Part shown: positions 52,686 to 62,225 of the stretch, piece after piece
Layout: each line of letters opens with the position of its first letter
Numbering within the stretch: position 1 is the stretch's first letter
Source of the DNA: CAJWPI01 sp964635015
GTDB lineage: Bacteria > Pseudomonadota > Gammaproteobacteria > Magnimaribacterales > Magnimaribacteraceae
Direction of reading: 5' to 3'
Length of the DNA stretch: 64,000 bases
NCBI GenBank assembly: GCA_964635015.1
Contig: CAZWMS010000003.1
Location: 1-64,000 of the forward strand
Program-made: the position numbers and the translations under genes
Notes under the pieces: generated by a model
Seen by the model: only the letters and a program-made list of their open reading frames with translations
Databases searched by the model: none
What the model was told of the DNA's origin: nothing

Positions 52686-54350
52686 ATGACAGATCAAAAG
52701 AGGAAATATTCATCTTTAATTGTTGATGGTGTTGAGCAGGCCCCCTCAAGAGCTATGCTAAGGGCTGTAGGTTTTACTGATGAAGATTTTAAAAAACCTC
52801 AGGTTGGAATTGCTTCGACTTGGAGCATGGTTACACCATGTAATATGCATATTGATAAGTTAGCAGAAGCATCTGCCAAAGGTTCTGATGAAACAGGTTG
52901 TAAATCTGTAATTTTTAATACCATTACCGTTTCTGATGGAATTTCAATGGGTACAAAAGGTATGCGTTATTCATTAGTTTCAAGGGAAGTTATAGCAGAC
53001 TCAATAGAAACTGTAGTGGAAGGACAGGGTTTTGATGGATTATTGACTATTGGAGGGTGTGATAAGAACATGCCAGGATGCCTTATGGCTATAGCAAGAC
53101 TTAATAGACCTGCAATTTTTGTTTATGGAGGCAGTATAAAACCAGGAGAGAATAGAACAGATGTAGTGTCTGTCTTTGAGGCAGTGGGCTCGCATTCTTC
53201 AGGAATAATCTCCGATAAAGAACTTCTAGAAATAGAGTCAAAGGCCATTCCCGGTCCTGGTTCCTGTGGTGGGATGTATACAGCAAATACTATGGCAGCA
53301 GCCATAGAGGCATTAGGTATGAGTTTACCAGGAAGTTCTGCTCAAGAAGCAGTTTCTAAAGAGAAGATTAAAGATTCATTAGAAGCTGGGAAGGCTTTAA
53401 GTAATTTAATTGAGAAACAAATTAATCCGAGAGAAATTATGACAAAGGAGGCTTTTGAAAATGCTATTACTGTAGTTATAGCTTTGGGAGGTTCAACAAA
53501 TGCAGTTTTACATCTTCTGGGAATAGCCCACGAAACAAAAGTGAGCCTTAATCTAGAAGACTTTAATAGAATAGGTAAAAAGGTCCCAGTTTTAGCTGAC
53601 TTAAGACCTAACGGCAATTATTTAGTGTCTGAATTAATTTCAATAGGTGGAATAACGCCATTAATGAAGATCCTTATGAGGGAAGGCTTATTACACGGAG
53701 AAGCTCTTACTGTTACCGGCTTGACTTTGGAACAAAACCTAAAGGATGTTAAGGACTATCCGAGAGACCAGAAAATTATAAAACCTTTTAATAGACCAGT
53801 TAAATCTGACAGCCATTTAAGAATTCTTTATGGCAATCTTGCTCCTGAAGGAGCTGTGGCTAAAATAACGGGAAGGGAAGGAACCTTTTTTAAAGGCACA
53901 GCAAGACCATTTAATTCAGAAGAAGAGGCCATGGATGCCATTCTCAAGGGGAGAATAAAGGAAGGCGATGTTGTTATTATACGCTATGAAGGACCAAAAG
54001 GAGGACCAGGAATGAGGGAAATGTTGAGTCCAACTTCAGCCATTTCTGGTAAAAGATTGTCTGATAAAGTAGCCCTTCTTACAGATGGAAGGTTTTCTGG
54101 AGGATCACATGGCTTTGTTGTAGGTCATGTTTCACCTGAGGCCTATTTAGGAGGTCCATTGGCCTTAGTTGAGAATGGAGATGCAATTCATATTGATGCT
54201 GAAAAGAATGAAATAAACCTGATTATAGAAGAGGATGTATTACAAAAAAGAAAGAAAAAATGGATAAAACCAAAGGCAGAAAATAAGGGAGTGTTAGCTA
54301 AGTATTGTAAAAGTGTTGGATCTGCTTCAAAAGGAGCTGTCACAGTTTAG
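52686..54350 (+). CDS. ilvD: dihydroxy-acid dehydratase
   Basis: Fe-S dehydratase of branched-chain amino acid synthesis, converting dihydroxyisovalerate to ketoisovalerate. The signatures GGCDKNMPGCLMA and PGSCGGMYTANTM carry the cluster Cys residues; FNTITVSDGISMGTKGMRYSL and LTDGRFSGGSHGFVVGHVSPEA are also invariant. At 554 residues it is of the usual length. It starts 10 bp after the ABC gene. No other ilv gene is in the window. Confidence 0.97.
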   Translation: MTDQKRKYSSLIVDGVEQAPSRAMLRAVGFTDEDFKKPQVGIASTWSMVTPCNMHIDKLAEASAKGSDETGCKSVIFNTITVSDGISMGTKGMRYSLVSREVIADSIETVVEGQGFDGLLTIGGCDKNMPGCLMAIARLNRPAIFVYGGSIKPGENRTDVVSVFEAVGSHSSGIISDKELLEIESKAIPGPGSCGGMYTANTMAAAIEALGMSLPGSSAQEAVSKEKIKDSLEAGKALSNLIEKQINPREIMTKEAFENAITVVIALGGSTNAVLHLLGIAHETKVSLNLEDFNRIGKKVPVLADLRPNGNYLVSELISIGGITPLMKILMREGLLHGEALTVTGLTLEQNLKDVKDYPRDQKIIKPFNRPVKSDSHLRILYGNLAPEGAVAKITGREGTFFKGTARPFNSEEEAMDAILKGRIKEGDVVIIRYEGPKGGPGMREMLSPTSAISGKRLSDKVALLTDGRFSGGSHGFVVGHVSPEAYLGGPLALVENGDAIHIDAEKNEINLIIEEDVLQKRKKKWIKPKAENKGVLAKYCKSVGSASKGAVTV

Positions 54351-54471
54351 AGTAATTTTTTACTTTTTAGCTTGAAAAAACTTATTGACTCCCCATAATA
54401 GATTTATAAAGAATAATTATCCTTTGAATCATTTCACAAAGAAAACCCTCCAATTAGCTTAAGAATAACCA

Positions 54472-54792
54472 ATGGCAGTAATCACTCTCACAGATGAGAA
54501 TTTTGAAGAAGAGGTAGTGTCTTGTGATGTACCGGTTTTAGTAGATTATTGGGCCGAATGGTGTGGTCCTTGTAAGATGGTAGGGCCTCTAGTTGAAGAA
54601 CTTGCAGAAGAATTTTCAGAAAAGTTGAAGGTAGGGAAGTTAGATGTGGATCAAAATAAGCTATCAGCTGCTAGGCAAAATGTCATGAGTATCCCAACTT
54701 TATTGATATTCAAGGAAGGAAGTGTGGTTGCACAAAAGGTTGGTGCACTAAGTAAATCTCAGTTAACTGATTTTATCGAATCTAATATCTAG
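54472..54792 (+). CDS. trxA: thioredoxin
   Basis: General cytosolic disulfide reductase. Active site WCGPC with Cys31 and Cys34, the buried Asp in VDYWAEWCGPCK, cis-Pro in MSIPTLLIFKEG. The 106-residue length is typical. It precedes rho, the conserved gammaproteobacterial order trxA-rho, with a 97-bp spacer. Confidence 0.97.
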   Translation: MAVITLTDENFEEEVVSCDVPVLVDYWAEWCGPCKMVGPLVEELAEEFSEKLKVGKLDVDQNKLSAARQNVMSIPTLLIFKEGSVVAQKVGALSKSQLTDFIESNI

Positions 54793-54889
54793 GAAAATAA
54801 ATCACTAGACGTCATCATTGAAGGGTGATAAATTTAAATAAGCATCTTATCAGAAGCTAACTCCTGTCTCTGAGAAATAATAAATTATT

Positions 54890-56149
54890 ATGAATCTATC
54901 CGAATTAAAAACTATGCCAGTTGAGGAATTAATTTCTCTAGGGGAAGAATGTGGTATAGAAAACTCCTCTCGTTCAAAGCGTCAAAATATTATATTTAAT
55001 ATTTTAAAAACAAAGTCAAAAGAAGGAGAAGATATTGAAGGAGGGGGAGTATTGGAGATACTTCAAGATGGTTTTGGTTTCCTAAGATCGCCAGATTCTT
55101 CATATTTAGCAGGCCCTGACGATATTTACGTTTCACCTAGTCAGATCAGGAGGTTTGGTTTGAGAACTGGAGATACTATACAGGGAAAGATAAGACCTCC
55201 AAAAGAAGGTGAAAGGTATTTTGCTATTTTGAAGATAGAAGAAATCAACTTTGAACAACCTGAAAAATCAAAAAATAAAGTTTCCTTTACTAACCTAACA
55301 CCCCTATTCCCAGATCAGAGAATGGTATTTGAATCTGGTTCAGGAAGCACAGAAGATTTGTCTTCTAGAGTTATAGATTTAACAGCTCCAACAGGTAAAG
55401 GACAAAGATCATTAATTGTATCTCCACCTAAAGCAGGCAAAACACTTTTACTCCAGAGTATAGCTCATTCTGTAGAAAAAAATAATCCTGAGTGCAAGGT
55501 TATAGTTCTATTAGTAGACGAGAGACCAGAGGAAGTAACAGAAATGATTCGTTCTGTTAAAGGTGAAGTTGTAGCCAGTACATTTGATGAACCTCCTACA
55601 CGACATGTACAAGTTGCAGACATGGTAATAAATAAAGCTAAAAGGTTAGTTGAACATAAAGAAGATGTTGTAATTCTTTTGGATTCTATAACTAGACTAG
55701 CAAGAGCCTATAATTCAACCCAGGCAGCCTCTGGAAAAATCTTGACCGGTGGGGTAGATGCTAATGCTTTACAAAAGCCAAAAAGGTTCTTTGGGGCAGC
55801 AAGAAATATTGAAGGAGGGGGAAGCCTTACTATCATCGCAACCGCCTTAATAGATACTGGTTCTAGGATGGATGAAGTAATTTTTGAAGAATTTAAGGGT
55901 ACTGGTAATTCTGAAATTAACCTAGATAGGAAAATAGCTGAAAAGAGAGTATTTCCTGCTATTAATATTAGAAAAACTGGAACAAGAAGAGAGGATTTAT
56001 TAACTTCAGATTCTGAATTACGTCACATTACAATTCTGAGAAAATTGTTAAATGAAATGGAAGATACTGCTGCTATGGAGTGGGTTCTAGACAAGTTGAA
56101 AGACTTTAAAACTAACGCTGAGTTCTTTGAATCAATGAAACGCAAATAA
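54890..56149 (+). CDS. rho: transcription termination factor Rho
   Basis: Hexameric RNA helicase that ends untranslated transcripts. The N-terminal Rho_N and cold-shock-like RNA-binding domains (GFGFLRSPDSSYLAGPDDIYVSPSQIRRF) lead to the ATPase with Walker A VSPPKAGKTLLLQ, VDERPEEVTEM and DSITRLARAYN. At 419 residues it equals E. coli Rho. With so few intrinsic terminators in this window, Rho probably carries much of the termination load. No rhoL-like leader peptide is evident in the spacer. Confidence 0.98.
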   Translation: MNLSELKTMPVEELISLGEECGIENSSRSKRQNIIFNILKTKSKEGEDIEGGGVLEILQDGFGFLRSPDSSYLAGPDDIYVSPSQIRRFGLRTGDTIQGKIRPPKEGERYFAILKIEEINFEQPEKSKNKVSFTNLTPLFPDQRMVFESGSGSTEDLSSRVIDLTAPTGKGQRSLIVSPPKAGKTLLLQSIAHSVEKNNPECKVIVLLVDERPEEVTEMIRSVKGEVVASTFDEPPTRHVQVADMVINKAKRLVEHKEDVVILLDSITRLARAYNSTQAASGKILTGGVDANALQKPKRFFGAARNIEGGGSLTIIATALIDTGSRMDEVIFEEFKGTGNSEINLDRKIAEKRVFPAINIRKTGTRREDLLTSDSELRHITILRKLLNEMEDTAAMEWVLDKLKDFKTNAEFFESMKRK

Positions 56150-56413
56150 TCACTCCTTCTCATTAAGAACTTGCTTTTTTCCCTTATTGTTGGCTTTAAA
56201 TATTGTTGAAATTATCTTCTCCAGGAAACCTAAGAACACAACTAAAAGAACTGTAAGAAAGGCTATTAAACTGATCACTATTTGACTAGTTAATTCAAAT
56301 TCCTTATTAAAGAACTTAACAGGAAAAGGCTCAAATAGAAATTGAATATCGTAAGTTAAAAGAACTACAGCAGCACTCATTATAATGCTGAATAGGAATA
56401 CTCTATATTTCAT
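56150..56413 (-). CDS. small two-segment membrane protein, unknown
   Basis: An 87-residue protein with two hydrophobic segments (about residues 5-22 and 45-67) and a basic C-terminal tail (KANNKGKKQ). I do not recognise a family. Its stop abuts the rho stop with no spacer, and its start overlaps the end of rsmD by 11 bp on the same strand, so it is probably translated from the rsmD transcript. Dense packing favours a real gene over a random frame. Confidence 0.6.
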   Translation of the reverse strand: MKYRVFLFSIIMSAAVVLLTYDIQFLFEPFPVKFFNKEFELTSQIVISLIAFLTVLLVVFLGFLEKIISTIFKANNKGKKQVLNEKE

Positions 56414-56978
56414 CTTTTCTATACAAATTAAAAATTGTTTGACCTGTCACTTTACCCTTAATCATATTTAATCCAGTAAAGTTTTCTTCTTCTATTAGAT
56501 CTTTCTCATACTCAGCATAGACAAGAGAATTTTTTATTAATATCTTCTGCTTGTCTAAAAGAATACAGGCTCGATTAATTAAATTCTTTCTAAAAGGAGG
56601 GTCTAAAAAAACTATATCAAGAGAATTTTTGATTTCTTTTTTAAGGTCCTTTTTCAATGAATCTGCATTAATTACTTTTGCTTTTTTTTCTAAACTTAAA
56701 ATATTTAGATTCTTTTGAATGCATTCGCAGAGGTCTTTATTTTTTTCGACAAAAAAAACAAACTCTGCTCCTCTAGATAAGGCCTCTAGACCTATAACTC
56801 CTGTGCCTGCGAACATATCAAGGCATTTAGCCTTTTGGATATCATGCATTAACCAATTAAAAAGTGTTTCTCTAGTCTTATTAGAAGTTGGCCTTATAAA
56901 TTTGTTTGGAATAAATTGAATTTTGAAGCCTTTGAAGTTTCCTCCTATTATTTTTACGTGTGGCTGTCTTTTTCTCAT
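56403..56978 (-). CDS. rsmD: 16S rRNA (guanine966-N2)-methyltransferase
   Basis: AdoMet-dependent methyltransferase acting on 30S subunits. It shows GGNFKGFKI, RPTSNKTRETLFNWL, CLDMFAGTGVIGLEALSRGA for AdoMet and DIVFLDPPFRKN, the catalytic DPPF. At 191 residues it is normal. No ftsY or cell-division genes adjoin, unlike in many bacteria. Confidence 0.93.
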   Translation of the reverse strand: MRKRQPHVKIIGGNFKGFKIQFIPNKFIRPTSNKTRETLFNWLMHDIQKAKCLDMFAGTGVIGLEALSRGAEFVFFVEKNKDLCECIQKNLNILSLEKKAKVINADSLKKDLKKEIKNSLDIVFLDPPFRKNLINRACILLDKQKILIKNSLVYAEYEKDLIEEENFTGLNMIKGKVTGQTIFNLYRKDEI

Positions 56979-57076
56979 TAAATATTTTTATATAAGACAT
57001 ACAATATAAACTAATTGGCTAGAAAGTAATGACTAGACATGATAGTTTGCTCATCCTATAACCACTGTCCCTTAAT

Positions 57077-57096
57077 TAAAGACGTCTTTATATAAC
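57077..57096 (+). promoter_or_regulatory. candidate -10 box with adjacent 14-bp palindrome upstream of the DUF5916 gene
   Basis: TAAAGACGTCTTTA (57077-57090) is a perfect palindrome immediately followed by TATAAC (57091-57096), a -10-like hexamer, 25 bp ahead of the ATG. A regulator bound there would cover the promoter spacer. Such palindromes also arise by chance a few times per 64 kb. Confidence 0.3.
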
Positions 57097-57121
57097 TATT
57101 TTTTAAAAGCCTAAAGAAAAA

Positions 57122-59419
57122 ATGACAAGAGATTTCCTAAATCTTATTAAAGTTAATTTATTTTTTTTGATTCTTCTTAGTTCATTCAATATTTATTCTT
57201 TTTCCATAGATGGGATTCTTGATGAAGAAGAATGGAAAGAAGCAAGAAAAGTTTCTGACTTTCTTGAAGTTGCTCCTTTTACTCTAAAAGAAACAAAATA
57301 TAAAACTGAAGTATTAATTTATGAAAATGAAGAAGGCATTTTCTTAGGTTTTAAAAGTTTCCAACCAAAAGCAACTATGAGAGTTCAAAGTCATGAAAGG
57401 GATGCTTGGAATACAAATGCTGACAGGGTTGGAACAATAATTGATTTTGATGGAGACAGTTTAACTGCTTACGAATTCTCTGTATCTTTGGGAGACTCAT
57501 TGAGAGATGTAATTTTTAGAAATGAAAACGATCAAAAAGCTGACTGGGACGCTGATTGGAGTGCTAAAACTAGTTCTTACAATACCTATTGGATAGCTGA
57601 AATCCATATACCATGGTCGATCGTTCCTATGAAAGCCCAAGAAGGAGAATATAGGAAAGTAAAATTAGGTTTCTTCAGACAATCAATGGCAGAAGGAAAG
57701 GTTTATTCAACAATTAGATCAAATCCTATGAGACAGCGGTTTTTATCATTACTGGATGACTTTACATTAAAGAATCACTCCTCTTCCAAGTTAGTTTTCT
57801 TTCCTTACTTAACTTTAAGCGAAGATAGAATTTCAGGAGATATGGAAAACAAAGTAGGGGCAGAATTATTTTGGAAAATAGATTCATCAAGACAATTAAA
57901 TATTACAGCTAATCCAGACTTTGGTCAGATTGAAAGTGATGATGTAGTTGTTAACTTTTCTGCTATGGAGACATATTACTCCGATAAACGCCCTTTCTTT
58001 TCAGAAAATCAAACTATGTTTGATGTTTCAGGTTACAGGTTCTTTTATGTTGTTAACACTAGAAGGATTGGTGGGTCGCCAGATTACGATTGCTCAAAAT
58101 ATTTTCCAGATGTTGAAGATGAATGCAATTTAAGAAAAAAAGGTAATAATGATATAGATTTAGCTTTTAGATACACCCATCAGGGAGAGGGTTTTGATAC
58201 TGGAATTTTAGGAGCTTTTGAAGCTGATGAAGACTTTAGTAAAGGTAAAGACTTTTTAGCTGCTAGATTTAGAACTAAGTGGAAAGATTTTTCTATAGGA
58301 TATTTAGGTACTTATGTAGACAGTCCCTTTTTTAATAGAGAAGCAAAAGTTCATTCAATTGATTTTGACTATCTTCACTCTCAATCCTTTAGGCTTACAG
58401 GAATTCTTCTCAATTCTATTGTTAATAGTGAAGAAGGGAAAGGTCTCAGGTTAGGAATGGAAAGCATGCCACAAAAGAATATATCTCATTATTTAGGCTT
58501 TTATTATTTTGATGATGATTTGGATATAAATGATATGGGGTATTTAGCAAGAAATGGATGGATGCTCTTAGGGGGCCGTTCATCGTTTAGGGTGACTGAC
58601 TTTGAAGAAGAATCTCCTTTTATGAGAAGGGAATACACAATTCAATATGGTGGAGATAGTAATACTAGGGGAGATGTAGAACCTTCAAGAATAAGATTAG
58701 AAATAGAAAATTACTTTAAAAATACTTCAGAAGTAGAGGCAGGAATTTTTTATAGAAACAAAGGTAAAGACACTATGGTAACTAGGAATTATGAATTTGC
58801 ACCCTATGTATCTATGCCTGAGGGATATGGAGTAAGTCTTGAATATAATAGCCCTAGAGCCGCTAAAAGGACTTATGGTTTCCATTTATCTTATGGTAAA
58901 GGAGATAATCATCTTGCCAGTCTTGATAGGATTAGTAAATTTTCTATTAATTATGGTTTATACCCTGCGGATAATTTAAATATAGACTTTAAATATAGTC
59001 ATGAGGATGAAGCTCAATGGCTTAATTGGATATCAGAAAATAAACTGGCAACTTTTGATAAAAAACAAAGGACAACAAATGTTTCTTTAAAATGGTTTAA
59101 AACTAATAAGCATGAGTTAAGAGTAAAAGCACAGATGGTAGCTTTTACAGCAAGAAAACCACAACCATATCTTGCAACTTTTAATGGCAAGTTGATCAAG
59201 TCAAATCATCAAGTTTCTCCATTTACCTTAAGTGAACTGGCTTTCCAGGTTCGATATCGATACGAGATTATGCCTCTTGCCTATTTCTATTTAGTTTATA
59301 CAAAAGGAGGAAAGATCTTTGAAGAGGATGAGGAAGATAATTTAAAAGAAATCTACAAACGTCCCTGGAACGACCCATCTGGCGACATGTTCACTATGAA
59401 GTTAAGGTACAAATTTTAA
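57122..59419 (+). CDS. DUF5916 outer-membrane protein with CBM9-like N-terminal domain
   Basis: Large exported protein of 765 residues with a signal peptide (LFFLILLSSFNIYS). Residues 28-190 form a family-9 carbohydrate-binding-like domain (DGILDEEEWKEA, FLGFKSFQP, TAYEFSVSLGDSLRD). The rest is the DUF5916 beta-barrel, with the diagnostic NITANPDFGQIESD and YSDKRPFFSENQTMFDV followed by many alternating aromatic strands and a terminal Phe (KLRYKF), as in outer-membrane proteins. Members are common in marine Bacteroidetes and gammaproteobacteria; function is unknown. Its stop overlaps the stop of the convergent PP0621-like gene. Confidence 0.85.
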   Translation: MTRDFLNLIKVNLFFLILLSSFNIYSFSIDGILDEEEWKEARKVSDFLEVAPFTLKETKYKTEVLIYENEEGIFLGFKSFQPKATMRVQSHERDAWNTNADRVGTIIDFDGDSLTAYEFSVSLGDSLRDVIFRNENDQKADWDADWSAKTSSYNTYWIAEIHIPWSIVPMKAQEGEYRKVKLGFFRQSMAEGKVYSTIRSNPMRQRFLSLLDDFTLKNHSSSKLVFFPYLTLSEDRISGDMENKVGAELFWKIDSSRQLNITANPDFGQIESDDVVVNFSAMETYYSDKRPFFSENQTMFDVSGYRFFYVVNTRRIGGSPDYDCSKYFPDVEDECNLRKKGNNDIDLAFRYTHQGEGFDTGILGAFEADEDFSKGKDFLAARFRTKWKDFSIGYLGTYVDSPFFNREAKVHSIDFDYLHSQSFRLTGILLNSIVNSEEGKGLRLGMESMPQKNISHYLGFYYFDDDLDINDMGYLARNGWMLLGGRSSFRVTDFEEESPFMRREYTIQYGGDSNTRGDVEPSRIRLEIENYFKNTSEVEAGIFYRNKGKDTMVTRNYEFAPYVSMPEGYGVSLEYNSPRAAKRTYGFHLSYGKGDNHLASLDRISKFSINYGLYPADNLNIDFKYSHEDEAQWLNWISENKLATFDKKQRTTNVSLKWFKTNKHELRVKAQMVAFTARKPQPYLATFNGKLIKSNHQVSPFTLSELAFQVRYRYEIMPLAYFYLVYTKGGKIFEEDEEDNLKEIYKRPWNDPSGDMFTMKLRYKF

Positions 59420-59616
59420 TTTAAGTGCTCCTTGGAGCAGTACCATAACTCCTTTTTCTCTAAAGCCTCTGATTTAGGCAAATTAAGTCCACAGGCTTCG
59501 CATTTAACCATTTCCATAGACTTAGTTTTAATTATTTTTTTAGAAGACTTAGCTAATAATTTATTTAAAAAGTAAATTAGTGCTATAAAGCTAAAAAGAA
59601 GAAGTGTTTGGATCAC
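59416..59616 (-). CDS. PP0621 family small protein
   Basis: A 66-residue membrane-anchored protein. One N-terminal hydrophobic segment (residues 3-22) is followed by a basic linker and a small metal-binding C-terminus: VKCEACGLNLPKSEA and LWYCSKEH, three Cys and a His fitting a zinc site. This is the PP0621-family layout; its role is unknown. The start is GTG, overlapping the bamD stop by 4 bp (GTGA). Its own stop overlaps that of the DUF5916 gene on the other strand. Confidence 0.78.
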   Translation of the reverse strand: MIQTLLLFSFIALIYFLNKLLAKSSKKIIKTKSMEMVKCEACGLNLPKSEALEKKELWYCSKEHLN

Positions 59617-60488
59617 TTTTTATAATTAGGAGCTGGAACATTTTTTTTCCCTAGAGCTCCAAAAGATAATTTATTTAGCCAAGATTTATTCTCAGACAAG
59701 AATTTTTCTTCTGATAAGAAATCAGGATAATTTAAAGAAAGAACTTTTAAATTTTCTTCTGCCAATTCTCCATAGCCTAAAATTTTGTATGCTCTAACTA
59801 ACAAAGACAAAGCATAAGGTGTTTGCGGGGTATTTGGCATGTGTTCAATGACATATTTAGCCCTTCCAATTGCTGCTATGTAGGCTTTTCTTTTCATGTA
59901 GAAGTTAGCTATTCCCAGCTCTCCTTCTGCAAGGAGATTTCTTAAGTAAATCATTCTTTGTTTTGCGTGTGGAGCATATTCACTATTAGGAAACCTTGAA
60001 AGGAACTCACTAAGATCTCCAAAAGAAAGTTGAGCAGGTTCAAGATCTTTTTTTGAAAGTCCAGAATCAAAATACCTAGTAACTAACCCAGAGTCATCAG
60101 TAAAAGCAGCCAATCCCTTTAGATAATATGCGTAGTCAGTATGAGGATGACGTGGGTGAAGATTTATAAATCTTACAGCTGATGATCTAGCTGCTTCAAA
60201 TTCAAAGTTTTTATAATAAGCATATATTAGTTCGGCTTGTGCTTGTTCTGCATATCTTCCAAAAGGAAACCTTGCCTCTAATGCTTCTAGGCTTAAAATG
60301 GCTGATGAAAAATTCCCATTTTTGAGTCTTATCTGGGATTGGTCATACAACTCTTTTTCTAGAAGACGATCTTCAAGAGGCACTTCATTAGAAGTGCATC
60401 CAACTTGTATAAATATTATAAATGATGAGAAAATTAAAAATCTTACTACTTTATCAATATTCAAAAATAATCCTTTAGATAATTGCAT
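59613..60488 (-). CDS. bamD: outer membrane assembly lipoprotein BamD
   Basis: Essential lipoprotein of the BAM complex that inserts beta-barrel proteins. The signal ends in lipobox QVGC with Cys31. Five TPR-like repeats follow, with EALEARFPFGRYAEQAQAELIYAYYKNFEFEAARSSAVRFINLHPRHPH and the DYAYYLKGLA stretch typical of BamD. At 291 residues it is slightly longer than E. coli (245) because of an extended N-terminus and tail. It is divergent from rluD, the usual gammaproteobacterial arrangement. Confidence 0.94.
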   Translation of the reverse strand: MQLSKGLFLNIDKVVRFLIFSSFIIFIQVGCTSNEVPLEDRLLEKELYDQSQIRLKNGNFSSAILSLEALEARFPFGRYAEQAQAELIYAYYKNFEFEAARSSAVRFINLHPRHPHTDYAYYLKGLAAFTDDSGLVTRYFDSGLSKKDLEPAQLSFGDLSEFLSRFPNSEYAPHAKQRMIYLRNLLAEGELGIANFYMKRKAYIAAIGRAKYVIEHMPNTPQTPYALSLLVRAYKILGYGELAEENLKVLSLNYPDFLSEEKFLSENKSWLNKLSFGALGKKNVPAPNYKK

Positions 60489-60586
60489 ACAATTTTGAAT
60501 TCTACATTCGCTTTAGTTGCTTGGACAGAAAAACAGTTTTAGGGTTCAATTAATAATACTTCATGTTATTGTTGAAGTACTTAAGT

Positions 60587-61537
60587 ATGACTAGAGTAAT
60601 TTCATTAAAAAAAGAACTTTCTCCTTCTGATGCAGGCTTAAGGATAGATGTAGTAATAGCAAAAATGTTTCCTGAATTTTCAAGAACACATATACAGAAA
60701 TGGATTAAAGGAGGTTACTTAAAGCTTAACGGAAAGAAAACTAAACCTAAATTTATAATAGAAGGGAAAGAAGTTGTTTCAATTGAAGTCCAAGAAGAAG
60801 AGCTTAGCAGTGACAAACCAGAGGATATTAAATTAAATATTTTGTGGGAAGATAAAGATATTCTGATTATCAACAAACCCCCTAACTTGGTGGTTCATCC
60901 AGGGGCTGGAAACAAGCATGGAACCTTAGTAAATGGATTATTGCATTACGATAAAGACCTATCCTATCTACCCAGAGCCGGGATAGTACATAGGCTAGAT
61001 AAGAATACATCGGGAGTGATGATTGTAACAAAGAATGAACACTCCTATCTTCACCTCATAAAGCAGTTTAAAGAAAGAGCTGTAAGCAGAGAGTATTTAG
61101 CTATTGTAATAGGTGAACTTATTTCAGGAGGTATTATTGATAAACCCCTGGGAAGACACCCCAGATATAGAACAAAACAAGCGGTGCTAAAAGGAGGCAA
61201 AGAAGCCATTACCCATTTCACTTTAGCAGATAAGTTTAAAGGACATTCTCTATTAAAAATTTCGTTAAAAACAGGAAGAACTCACCAAATAAGAGTTCAT
61301 CTCTCCTACATAGGGTTTCCAATAATTGGAGATTCTACTTACGGGGGAAGGAGTAAGTTTGCTCCAAATATCTCACAATCCTTAAGGGAGTCTATAAAGA
61401 TATTTAAGAGACAAGCCCTTCATGCAAGCTCAGTTAAATTTACCCATCCAAGAAATAATAAAAAAATAAATGTAGATTCTGAACTTCCAAAGGATATGAC
61501 TAAGCTAATAAAGAGTTTAAAGAGAGATGAAAAGTAG
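60587..61537 (+). CDS. rluD: 23S rRNA pseudouridine(1911/1915/1917) synthase
   Basis: Makes three pseudouridines in helix 69 of 23S rRNA; RlmH, also in this window, methylates one of these positions. The N-terminal S4 domain (GLRIDVVIAKMFPEFSRTHIQKWIKGGYLKLNGKK) precedes the catalytic HRLDKNTSGVMIV, whose Asp is invariant, and GRTHQIRVHLSYIGFPIIGD. I chose the ATG at 60587 (316 residues, matching the family start); an upstream ATG at 60563 would add eight hydrophobic residues. It overlaps pgeF by 11 bp. Confidence 0.94.
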   Translation: MTRVISLKKELSPSDAGLRIDVVIAKMFPEFSRTHIQKWIKGGYLKLNGKKTKPKFIIEGKEVVSIEVQEEELSSDKPEDIKLNILWEDKDILIINKPPNLVVHPGAGNKHGTLVNGLLHYDKDLSYLPRAGIVHRLDKNTSGVMIVTKNEHSYLHLIKQFKERAVSREYLAIVIGELISGGIIDKPLGRHPRYRTKQAVLKGGKEAITHFTLADKFKGHSLLKISLKTGRTHQIRVHLSYIGFPIIGDSTYGGRSKFAPNISQSLRESIKIFKRQALHASSVKFTHPRNNKKINVDSELPKDMTKLIKSLKRDEK

Positions 61538-62225
61538 TAATGATTTTATTCTTCCAGAAGAATCTCTAGGGTTAAATATATCAAGTCTTATGATAGGAAA
61601 AAAATTTATTGAAAATTTTAATCTAAATCCTGAGAATAAATTATTGGAGAATCATTTTAAGGTTCCAATAATCTGGATGGATCAGGTTCATGGAAAAACT
61701 ATAAAAGAAGTAAAAGATAGTAATAAGAAATTAATAGAGGCTTGTGATGGAGTCTATACTCGCTTGAATAGTCTAGCCTTAGCAGTTAAAACAGCAGATT
61801 GCCTTCCCCTAATACTTTGCAGTAATGATGGATTAGAGATAGCAGCTGTTCATGTGGGATGGAGAGGGCTTTGTAGTGGGATTATAGAAAAAGCCATAGA
61901 AAAGTTTCATTCTGAATCTGACAGCCTTAGGTCTTGGTTAGCCCCTAGTATCTCCTATTTATCTTATGAAGTTGGTCAAGAAGTCTATGAGTCTTTTTTA
62001 AAGAATGATAGTGGAAGTATTTCTAGTTTTTTTTCATCAAAGGTACATGGAAAATGGTTATTAAATTTAAGACTTGAAGCTCAAAGAAGACTAGAAAAAT
62101 TAGGAGTTGAAGTTATTAGTGGAGATTATTGTACTTATAAAGATAGTGATTTATTTTATTCTTATAGAAGAAACCAGTCTGAAGGAAGAATGGTTACATT
62201 AGTTTGGAGAGAAGATGAAAAATAA
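61527..62225 (+). CDS. pgeF: peptidoglycan editing factor (YfiH/laccase domain)
   Basis: Zinc-dependent amidase-like enzyme that removes L-Ser or Gly-containing precursors wrongly made by MurC. The zinc site is His55 (MDQVHG), Cys92 (TADCLP) and His109 (VHVGWRG); FYSYRRNQSEGRM is the conserved tail. The 232 residues match the family. It overlaps rluD by 11 bp and the next gene by 11 bp. In many relatives clpB follows; here it is replaced by a dehydrogenase. Confidence 0.93.
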   Translation: MKSSNDFILPEESLGLNISSLMIGKKFIENFNLNPENKLLENHFKVPIIWMDQVHGKTIKEVKDSNKKLIEACDGVYTRLNSLALAVKTADCLPLILCSNDGLEIAAVHVGWRGLCSGIIEKAIEKFHSESDSLRSWLAPSISYLSYEVGQEVYESFLKNDSGSISSFFSSKVHGKWLLNLRLEAQRRLEKLGVEVISGDYCTYKDSDLFYSYRRNQSEGRMVTLVWREDEK

